Below, piece after piece: positions 24,583 to 31,352 of a DNA stretch of 34,222 bases. Made by a program: the position numbers and the translations under genes. Position 1 is the first letter of the stretch. Each line of letters opens with the position of its first letter. The notes beneath the pieces were generated by a model. It saw only the letters and a program-made list of their open reading frames with translations, did not search any database and was not told where the DNA came from. The stretch covers positions 25,205-59,426 of the forward strand of contig PMSQ01000150.1 in assembly GCA_003168355.1 (NCBI GenBank). The letters are read 5' to 3'. Source of the DNA: Acidobacteriaceae bacterium (GTDB lineage Bacteria > Acidobacteriota > Terriglobia > Terriglobales > Acidobacteriaceae).

Positions 24583-24961
24583 CCATTCCTCCACCAATCC
24601 ACAGATCCGACTCTATCTCCGGACGGAACCATCATCGCGCTGCACGAGGAAGGCGGAGGAATCTCTTTGTATCGCACGGGCAGCGGCGCGGCCGACTGCA
24701 GCGATGGGAGCGCTCGCCGCTGAGTCTCCGATCCGGTTCGTCAATGGCGGCCGGTCATTATTGGTCGGCGACAGCAGCAGCAAAGACGTCATCCTCACCG
24801 TGGTCGATCTGGCAAGCGGGCAGCGCCAGGCGTGGAAACGCTTGTATTTCAGCGTTCAACGCAAAGGAAAATCAGTCGTGGTCACGCCCGATCTGAAGTA
24901 TTACGCATATTATTCCCCCCGGTATTCTTCCGATCTGTATCTGGTGGAGAATCTCCGCTGA
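24583..24961 (+). pseudogene. decayed C-terminal piece of a TolB/PD40 beta-propeller protein
   Basis: Two reading frames carry successive parts of one protein. Frame A (from about 24583) reads LSPDGTIIALHEEGGGISLYRTGSGA, a PD40 propeller blade, and stops at about 24723. Frame B then reads PIRFVNGGRSLLVGDSSSKDV...VVDLASGQ, followed by VVVTPDLKYYAYYSPRYSSDLYLVENLR, which is the typical last blade and C-terminus of acidobacterial winged-helix/propeller regulators. The change of frame around 24700-24725 and the lack of any upstream domain indicate a frameshifted remnant. A continuous 169-residue frame from 24452 exists, but its N-terminal half does not look like protein of this family. Confidence 0.6.
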
Positions 24962-25288
24962 CTCTCCATGGCAGTTCCTCGCCTTGTCACGAAGTGTAGC
25001 GCTTATGTTGTAGAAACTTCCCACTTAGCGCTGACGGGCAACCTGGAACTAATGCCTCAGGATTGTTTTCGACAAACGCGCAGCTGGTCAGGAGATCGAG
25101 GTCACGTTCATGCTTTTCGCCGCGGCAACGATCGCTCTTCACGCATGAATGCCGGTTCAGCATTCGGAACGGATGACGGGCGACTCAGAAGTTGACAGGA
25201 GCAAAGTCGACTTCCCACTTCTAATCCGTGGACTCCCGTTTCGATTACTTCCGTGTGGCCGACCGTTCGCTCACGAGCCACATCCGCT
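24962..25288. other. intergenic gap, nothing recognised
   Basis: These 327 bases between the propeller remnant and the AraC gene hold no frame with family features and no hairpin or repeat that I can support. It may be further decayed coding sequence. Confidence 0.5.
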
Positions 25289-26269
25289 TCAATTTCGATG
25301 CGACTCTGTGGCATTTCGTCGATATTGTTTTGGTGTCACACCCAAGACACGTTTGAAAGCCTTGCTGAACGCCGCGTCAGAGTCGTAGCCGACAGAGTTT
25401 GCTACCTCGAACAGTTTCCTATGATCTTCCTGCAGCAACCCGGTCGCCTTATACATTCGCCAGTTCGTCAAGTATTCGAGTGGCGTTTCCCCGACCAGTT
25501 CTTTAAATCTCAATGCAAAGGCTGAGCGAGACATACCGGCTGCCGCGGCTAGTGTTTCCACCGTCCACGGATTCTCGATTCTCTCGTGCATTGCATTGAG
25601 CACTGCTCCAATTCTTGGATCGAAGATGGCGCGAAGCCATCCGCTTTTACACGTTTCGGAGCTCGATGCTATGTGGGCACGGACACACTGGATGAACAAA
25701 ATATCCGCTAGCCGGTTGACCATTACTTCCGAGCCAGGTGCTGGTTGTGCCATTTCCGATGCCAGCAACTGCAAAGTCGCGTGCAGTGCGAGGCTTTGGG
25801 CTTGATCGGCCTTGACCAGTATCAACTCTGGCAGTAAACGCTTTAGGGGCTTGACGCTCATCTGGCCAAAGCTGAACCATCCCGAGATTACCGTGGTCGG
25901 GGCGCCGCCTCCGCCGTAATGGATCACGTTGCTGCGATTCTTAGGTGCGACCTCACAAAAGCTGCGCGCACGTGTGCGTGGGTTGTCCCGCAACGCGTAC
26001 GAGCTCGCCGGTGCTAACAGGAAACAATCTCCGCCCGTGAGAGGAATTGGATCCGGCATCCCTCTTACGCTGAGCCAGCAATTGCCCCGCGAAACCATGC
26101 CGAAATGCGCTAACAGGGATGGCGAATTCTTGAGTGCAGACGAAGGAGGCACTCCTTCTTTCGCGTCCTCAGCTTCACGCATAAGACCCCAGGGTGCGGT
26201 GGCCTCCAAGCGGGCCTGCACCACGCTGGCCACGTGCATGGTATTGAACAGATCTGTAAGCGGATCCAA
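25289..26269 (-). CDS. AraC-family regulator with cupin (Cupin_6) sensor domain
   Basis: A 326-residue regulator. The N-terminal ~180 residues match the Cupin_6 sensor of AraC proteins (LDPLTDLFNTMHVASVVQARLEA at the start, LTGGDCFLLAP, VISGWFSFG). The C-terminal ~90 hold the two HTH motifs (NPWTVETLAAAAGMSRSAFALRFKELVGETPLEYL; LFEVANSVGYDSDAAFSKAFKRVLGVTPKQYRR). I place the start at the TTG at 26269, which has AGGGAGG 6 nt upstream and matches the usual DPLTD family start; an in-frame TTG at 26299 is unsupported. It is divergent from azoR-doxX and probably controls it. Related regulators respond to electrophiles or quinone-like compounds; the ligand is unknown. Confidence 0.88.
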   Translation of the reverse strand: MDPLTDLFNTMHVASVVQARLEATAPWGLMREAEDAKEGVPPSSALKNSPSLLAHFGMVSRGNCWLSVRGMPDPIPLTGGDCFLLAPASSYALRDNPRTRARSFCEVAPKNRSNVIHYGGGGAPTTVISGWFSFGQMSVKPLKRLLPELILVKADQAQSLALHATLQLLASEMAQPAPGSEVMVNRLADILFIQCVRAHIASSSETCKSGWLRAIFDPRIGAVLNAMHERIENPWTVETLAAAAGMSRSAFALRFKELVGETPLEYLTNWRMYKATGLLQEDHRKLFEVANSVGYDSDAAFSKAFKRVLGVTPKQYRRNATESHRN

Positions 26270-26387
26270 CTGCAGCCTCCCTTGTGGACGATTGGACAAT
26301 TTATCCGGACTAAATGACAGGTCCCGTCCATCAGCACGGACATCTACTCTATCAGTTTGGATGAATCGTACGGCTCAAGAGGTGCAC

Positions 26388-27035
26388 ATGAAACTACTTC
26401 AAATTGATTCCAGTGCTCGGTCCAGTTCAATAACTCGGAAATTAACAGCGAAGTTCGTTGAGGAATGGAAAAAGAACCACCCCGCTGGCGAGGTCATACA
26501 GAGAGACCTTTCCACAACCCTGTTGCCGCACATCACCGATGATTGGAGTGGGACCCACCTGGACCCGTCGCAGTTGACTCCTGCTCAGCGGAGTTATCTG
26601 TCCACGTCCGACCAGTTAATCGAGGAACTGCAGGCAGCGGACACCATCGTAATTGGCGCGCCCATGTACAACTTCGCGATTCCTTCTCCCCTCAAGGCAT
26701 GGATCGATCAGGTGGTAAGGATGGGAAAGACGTTTGGTTATGGACCAAGTGGTGCGCGCGCACTTCTAAGCGATAAAAAAGTGTTTGTCATCACGTCGCG
26801 AGGCGGCGCCTATCCCAAGGGTACTCCGGGAGAGAAGCTCGATTTTCAGGAACCCTATCTGCGTCACATTCTCGGATTCATCGGTCTCACTGATGTGACA
26901 TTCATTCACGCTGAGAACCAGGCGCGGGAGGGGGCCGGTCCATCGCTAGCAGCTGTGGCTGAAGAAATTGCACGCCTGTCGGCGGAGCAAGGCCAACAAG
27001 TTGCTCATCGAGATAAGGAAAGGAAGCATATATGA
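26388..27035 (+). CDS. azoR: FMN-dependent NADH:quinone/azo oxidoreductase (AzoR family)
   Basis: A 215-residue flavodoxin-fold enzyme: KLLQIDSSARSSSITRKL (FMN-phosphate loop), ADTIVIGAPMYNFAIPSPLKAWIDQVVRMGKTFGY (AzoR signature), VITSRGGAY and YLRHILGFIGLTDVTFIHAE. AzoR proteins reduce quinones and azo compounds with NADH and protect against thiol-reactive quinones. The ATG at 26388 has AGAGGTG just upstream; the frame extends far upstream but that part is antisense to the AraC gene. Its stop codon overlaps the next start as ATGA, implying translational coupling to doxX. Confidence 0.92.
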   Translation: MKLLQIDSSARSSSITRKLTAKFVEEWKKNHPAGEVIQRDLSTTLLPHITDDWSGTHLDPSQLTPAQRSYLSTSDQLIEELQAADTIVIGAPMYNFAIPSPLKAWIDQVVRMGKTFGYGPSGARALLSDKKVFVITSRGGAYPKGTPGEKLDFQEPYLRHILGFIGLTDVTFIHAENQAREGAGPSLAAVAEEIARLSAEQGQQVAHRDKERKHI

Positions 27036-27391
27036 ATGTGACTCTATGGATCGTTCAAGGACTTCTGGCGTTCGCCTTCATCGCTGTCGGTACGATGAAG
27101 CTGTTTGCTTACGAGAAGTTCAAAGCCCAATCCGAGAAGAAGGGACCGACCGGCATCACACGCGGCCTCGCGGCCTTCATTGGCGTCACTGAGGTTGCGG
27201 GAGGCATCGGCATCGTCCTGCCGATGGCAACCAACATTGCTCCGTCAGTCAGCCTGTGGGCTGCAGTCGGACTCTCAACCATCATGCTCCTGGCAATTGG
27301 ATTTCACCTACGCCGCCGGGAGTCGCCGGCTGCGCCCGGCATCCTTTTCTTGCTCACAGTGTTTGTGCTGTTCGGGCGTTTTTCTCGCTAG
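27032..27391 (+). CDS. DoxX-family small membrane protein
   Basis: A 119-residue protein with four TM segments and the DoxX pattern: WIVQGLLAFAFIAVGTMKLF, EKKGPTGITRGLAAFIGVTEVAGGIGIVLP, a third TM with WAAVGLSTIMLLAIGFHLRRRE, and a short last TM (GILFLLTVFVLFGRF). The start overlaps the azoR stop (ATGA), with AAAGGAAG upstream. DoxX proteins often lie beside quinone or electrophile-response genes and may act with membrane redox partners; the exact role is unproven. Confidence 0.88.
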   Translation: MNVTLWIVQGLLAFAFIAVGTMKLFAYEKFKAQSEKKGPTGITRGLAAFIGVTEVAGGIGIVLPMATNIAPSVSLWAAVGLSTIMLLAIGFHLRRRESPAAPGILFLLTVFVLFGRFSR

Positions 27392-27529
27392 AGGAAAGCA
27401 AAGGGCCAGACGCTGCCTTTGAGGGTTCTGCCCGGATCACGCGCTGACTCGGGCTTGCTGTCTGACTCTTACGAACGTAAACCACAAGGCTCGAATCCGA
27501 TCCTCACATCAGGGGTCCCAGAGGTCACT

Positions 27530-27670
27530 ATGGAACCCCAACGTCGTATCGCTCGTGTCGTCACAGTTCCTCCACTTGCGCCCGAATTTGTTGGTACTGG
27601 ACACCTGGCAACGCAGGTCTGCAATCCGCTTCGTGTGGCACCAGTTGTACCCCGTGAGGTATCACACTAA
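27530..27670 (+). pseudogene. probable truncated pirin (quercetinase-like) fragment
   Basis: A 46-codon frame with GAGGT upstream of the ATG. Its first ~35 residues (EPQRRIARVVTVPPLAPEF, then VGTGHLATQV) resemble the N-terminus of larger pirin-family proteins, which start with a RxIARVxxxPPxxxGFVGxGH-type stretch. The following bicupin is absent and the frame ends at 27668-27670. Pirins commonly accompany DoxX and flavin reductases, which supports the reading, but the similarity is short. Confidence 0.35.
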
Positions 27671-28004
27671 GCTTTCCGCGTGGCGAATGCGGGCAGTTCG
27701 CAAGTGCTCGCTTCATCCTGCCAATCAAAACTAATCCAAGTTAGTCGAATTATTAATATTCAATCTTCACGGCTTCTTCATGCCGTCCAGTCTAGGCTCC
27801 TCCCCACATTCGGGGCGTTGAACCATTTGCTTCCCGCCTGGTGGAGTCTCTGCCGATGCTTGACGAAGCATAAAGCATTTTTCGGCTCTTCGACTGCGGT
27901 GGCGACTGGAAAATGGGAAAGCCGCCACTCGTCATCGAGGCACGAAACGAGACGGGAGCGTCGGCTTGGAGAAGAAGGCCGTTCCATATTAAGAAGGTTT
28001 ATGC
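27671..28004. other. noncoding spacer before the efflux cluster
   Basis: No gene is supported here. The part around 27736-27766 is AT-rich (ATTATTAATATTC), unlike the rest of the window. A 111-codon frame at 27680-28015 has no family features, no ribosome-binding site and no conserved composition. Confidence 0.5.
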
Positions 28005-28039
28005 GTTCTTTATGAACTTTTTACCCACTCTTTATGAGT
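28005..28039. promoter_or_regulatory. paired palindromic operator candidate
   Basis: GTTCTTTATGAAC (28005-28017) and ACTCTTTATGAGT (28027-28039) are each 4-bp inverted repeats around the same TTTAT core. Their centres are 22 bases apart, two helical turns. A further TTTATG begins at 27998, 11 bases before the first core. The pair ends 88-127 bases upstream of the outer-membrane protein start, depending on the start used. Confidence 0.55.
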
Positions 28040-28166
28040 CTTCGAGTGTGATGATGATTTGACCCCGAAGGAAAGCGGCAGGAAATTCGATTTGTCCACT
28101 CAGTCAGATTGAACGAACTGCTATTGAGTGAAGAGAACCGGACTTCGGACCGGAGAGGATTCTAAC

Positions 28167-30029
28167 TTGAAAATCACGACAGCTTTATTGCGTAAGCCCG
28201 TAGGGGCTTCGGCCTTCCTTTCGGTGCTTGTTTTGAGTCTCGGCGTTGGCCAAGGTGTGTGCTGTTACGCACAGACTCAGACCCAACCGAACGATCAGCC
28301 GAGAGTGGCTGCCCTGCACGAACCGGTGCCTGGTGATACGAGTACGACGAATAGCACGGCAATTGTGAACGCCCAGCCCGCCGCCGCGCCCGATCCGGAA
28401 ATATCTCCGGCGGTCGCGAAACAGTTCGCGGCCATGCAGGCGGAGATCGAGCAACTGCAAGCAGAACTGAAAGGCCGTGGCGCGACTGAACCAGCGTCGC
28501 TGTCCATCGGAGGATCGTCGACATCTGCCGCAGCCGCGGCTCCGGCCCCAGCCACAACCAGCGCGGCTCCGGCTGTATCGGCTGCACAAGCGCCAAGCGA
28601 CGCCGCAGCCGCTAAGCCTGAAAAAAAACCGCCGACCGAGCCTTTTGCCTTTGCCGACTGGAGCTGGATGAACGGCAGTCCTCACAACAAGGAGGCGGTG
28701 TGGGATTCGAAGTTCTTCACCCCGGAAATCAGATTGGACACTGACTACGTCAGTAGCTTCAACCATCCGAAGGATGACACGCTAGGCGGATCAACCGAGA
28801 TCTTTCGCTCGAATGAAGTCCAAGTAGAGCAGATCAGCTTCGGTGGTGACTTCCACTGGCAAAACGTTCGCGGCCGGATATTGACTCTGGGGGGGATGTT
28901 TGCAGTAACGACGCCAAGGAATGACGGCAGCGTGGGACGCGGCCAATGGGACCTTCGTGGCGCGTACAAGTACTTTGGCGAAGCCTACGGCGGTTACCAC
29001 GTCAACGTGAATCACGGGCTCAACGTTGACGCAGGAATCTTCGTTTCCTACATCGGCCTCTTCAGCTACTGGAACTTCGATAACTGGGCGTATCAGCCCT
29101 CGTACGTATCGTCCAACACACCCTGGTTCTTCAATGGTTTGCGCATCCAATGGTTCCCTACCGAAAAATTGAAGATTGAGCCCTGGATCATCAATGGATG
29201 GCAATCCTATGCCAGGTACGGCAACGTGCCCGGTCTGGGCGGACAGATTCTATACCGTCCGAATGCGAATCTTTCGTTCGTCTTCAATAACTACGGCATG
29301 GGCGAAGATACGCTGGGTCTTAACGGCGCCCGCTCACGTTTACACACTGACAACAGCGTCGAGTACAAGTACTACGACCACCCCGAGAAGACTCTGGACA
29401 AGATGGCTTTCTCAATCACCGGCGATCTGGGATGTGAATACGGTGGAGGAGTGAGTTGTCTCGGGGACAAGAAGACAGCGGGCCAAATCACAGCCTACAA
29501 GCAGGTCTTCGCGGGGTGGATGATCTACGACCGCACGTGGTTCAAAAAGGACAAGTACGCAGTAACTCTTGGCGGCGGTGTGCTGGACAATCCGGGCCGC
29601 TATCTGACGCTGCTGCAACCGATCAATGGAGCGGACGCGGTTTCCGGATCGCCATATTTTCCGGTGTTTCCCGGGTCGGTGTATAAGGCCTGGGACAATT
29701 CCGCCAGCTTTTATTACATGCCAAAACAGTACATCAGTTTCGTCTGGGAGTTCGGTTATCGCCACGCGAATCAGCCATATTTTACGGGGCGAGGTGGAAT
29801 AACGCCTCCGAACGGCAACAACGGTTCTCCCGCCGATTATGTCTGCAATGACGGAAGTTCGACCGGGTTTGGGTGGGCGGTAAATCCCTCCAACCCCATC
29901 GACCCGAACGGAGCCAACCTCGGCCTCGCGCAATCGACCTGCAACGCGAATTCGCATGGCGGACTTTGGACCCCGGATCTGCGCAAGGATGAACCCAGTA
30001 TTCGGATGGCCATCATGGTGAAGTTCTAG
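28167..30029 (+). CDS. outer-membrane beta-barrel protein (BBP2/OmpL-like porin)
   Basis: About 620 residues. The TTG at 28167 with GGAGAGG 8 nt upstream begins a good signal peptide (ITTALLRKPVGASAFLSVLVLSLGVG...CCYAQ); an in-frame GTG at 28128 would add 13 residues. After the signal comes a short predicted coiled coil (VAKQFAAMQAEIEQLQAEL), an Ala/Pro-rich linker, then a barrel rich in aromatic alternating strands (FGGDFHWQNV, GAYKYFGEAYGGYHVNVNHG, LRIQWFPTEKLKIEPWIINGW, SFVFNNYGMGEDTLG) and a terminal RMAIMVKF. This fits the putative beta-barrel porin 2 family. It directly precedes an RND adaptor and pump, in the position where a TolC-type channel is normally found, so it may be part of that unit. 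It is not TolC-like in sequence. Confidence 0.75.
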   Translation: MKITTALLRKPVGASAFLSVLVLSLGVGQGVCCYAQTQTQPNDQPRVAALHEPVPGDTSTTNSTAIVNAQPAAAPDPEISPAVAKQFAAMQAEIEQLQAELKGRGATEPASLSIGGSSTSAAAAAPAPATTSAAPAVSAAQAPSDAAAAKPEKKPPTEPFAFADWSWMNGSPHNKEAVWDSKFFTPEIRLDTDYVSSFNHPKDDTLGGSTEIFRSNEVQVEQISFGGDFHWQNVRGRILTLGGMFAVTTPRNDGSVGRGQWDLRGAYKYFGEAYGGYHVNVNHGLNVDAGIFVSYIGLFSYWNFDNWAYQPSYVSSNTPWFFNGLRIQWFPTEKLKIEPWIINGWQSYARYGNVPGLGGQILYRPNANLSFVFNNYGMGEDTLGLNGARSRLHTDNSVEYKYYDHPEKTLDKMAFSITGDLGCEYGGGVSCLGDKKTAGQITAYKQVFAGWMIYDRTWFKKDKYAVTLGGGVLDNPGRYLTLLQPINGADAVSGSPYFPVFPGSVYKAWDNSASFYYMPKQYISFVWEFGYRHANQPYFTGRGGITPPNGNNGSPADYVCNDGSSTGFGWAVNPSNPIDPNGANLGLAQSTCNANSHGGLWTPDLRKDEPSIRMAIMVKF

Positions 30030-30060
30030 CTTGGCGAGCACCGGGGGCAGAGACGACAAA

Positions 30061-31239
30061 ATGCGCGACATGAACCGGAGCACCGTTCGACAGCTGACTG
30101 CACCTGTTGGGCTGCTCCGTTTTTTCTTTGCCCTCTCTTTGCCGGCCGTGCTGGCCCTGACGGGCTGTAGCGCACATGCAGACCCGGCGGCTGAGGCACC
30201 TCCGCCGGCGAACATCGTACCTGGAACAGATCCCGGCCTGTTCGCGGTGGACCATCCTGAACAATTTCCGCTCGCAGCGGCCGTTGAGCACTCCACGACC
30301 TCCGAGTTGGTGGTCACGGGCGCGGTTACGCCCGACATCGCGCGCAATATTCCAGTGGTCTCGCTCGCATCGGGCCGCGTGGTGGCCATTCGCGCGCGAC
30401 TCGGCGACACAGTGCAAAAAGGCCAGCTGTTACTCACGATTCGCAGTGACGACGTTGCGGGAGGGTTCGACGCCTATCGCAAAGCCGTCTCCGACGAACT
30501 TCTCGCGCGGAAGCAGCTAAATCGAGCCGCGGACCTGTATGCCCACGGCGCCATCGCGCAGCAAGACCTCGAGGTCGCGCAAGACACCGCAGATGATGCC
30601 AAGGTCACACTCGATACCGCGACCGAGCATCTTCGGCTCCTGGGCAACGATCCCGACAAGCCCATGGGCATCGTGGACATCGTTGCGCCCACCACGGGCG
30701 TGATTACCGATCAGGAAGTGACGAACGCGGCGACCGTGCAGGCCTACTCATCGCCCAGCCCGTTTACGATTTCGGATATCTCGTCTGTTTGGATTGTCTG
30801 CGATGTGTACGAGAATGACCTGGCTACGGTCCGGCTGGGGGACATCGCGGAGATCACCCTGAACGCGTATCCCGACCGACCGTTCAAGGGGAAGGTCAGC
30901 AACATTAGCACCATCCTCGATCCGAGTATTCGCACCGCCAAGGTGCGCATCGAAGTGCAGAACCCCGGAATCATGAGGCTTGGCATGTTCGTGAGAGCCA
31001 CGTTCCATGGCCAGACCAGAGAGATGCACACCATTGTTCCGTCCTCTGCGGTACTGCACATGCACGATCGCGATTTTGTTTTCGTTCCCGCGCCCGACAA
31101 GAAATTTCTCCGCGTAGAGGTGGTCGGTGGAGACGTGCTCACCGAGAACACGAAATTGCAGGAAATCAAGTCAGGCCTGAAGCCAGGGCAACCGGTGGTC
31201 ACGAACGCGCTGGTTTTGGATCACGTGCTCGCGCAATAA
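30061..31239 (+). CDS. RND efflux periplasmic adaptor lipoprotein (CzcB/CusB-like)
   Basis: About 392 residues. The lipobox LALTGC (Cys36) ends a hydrophobic segment, so it is a membrane-anchored lipoprotein. The barrel-sandwich (lipoyl-like) half motifs are VVSLASGRVVAIRARLGDTVQKGQLLLTI and VDIVAPTTGVITDQEV. Between them is a helical hairpin (YRKAVSDELLARKQLNRAADLYAHGAIAQQDLEVAQDTADDA), then a beta-barrel (VWIVCDVYENDLATVRLGDIAEI, FKGKVSNISTILDPSIRTAKVRIEV) and a membrane-proximal domain. No His- or Met-rich metal-binding tail is seen. I place the start at the ATG at 30061; a TTG at 30031 is in frame. It is 31 bases after the outer-membrane gene and 113 bases before the pump gene. Confidence 0.9.
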   Translation: MRDMNRSTVRQLTAPVGLLRFFFALSLPAVLALTGCSAHADPAAEAPPPANIVPGTDPGLFAVDHPEQFPLAAAVEHSTTSELVVTGAVTPDIARNIPVVSLASGRVVAIRARLGDTVQKGQLLLTIRSDDVAGGFDAYRKAVSDELLARKQLNRAADLYAHGAIAQQDLEVAQDTADDAKVTLDTATEHLRLLGNDPDKPMGIVDIVAPTTGVITDQEVTNAATVQAYSSPSPFTISDISSVWIVCDVYENDLATVRLGDIAEITLNAYPDRPFKGKVSNISTILDPSIRTAKVRIEVQNPGIMRLGMFVRATFHGQTREMHTIVPSSAVLHMHDRDFVFVPAPDKKFLRVEVVGGDVLTENTKLQEIKSGLKPGQPVVTNALVLDHVLAQ

Positions 31240-31352
31240 CGGAAGGTGCAAACCGACACAGCCTCGCGGGCGCGGCTCATGCCAGACATTCCAGATCAGC
31301 AGCCGTGCAGAGCGGCTGAGTCGGCGCATCTGCAAGCCAGACAGGACAGGGA

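Noticed and set aside
25929-26387. N-terminal extension of azoR by 153 codons
   Set aside because: It is antisense to the AraC gene; AzoR proteins start at the MKLLQID strand and a ribosome-binding site lies there.
27680-28015. 111-codon frame in the spacer before the efflux cluster
   Set aside because: No ribosome-binding site, no family features, and it overlaps the palindromic operator candidate.
29412-30437. 341-codon minus-strand frame across the barrel/adaptor junction
   Set aside because: It spans two real genes in antisense and has no recognisable domain.
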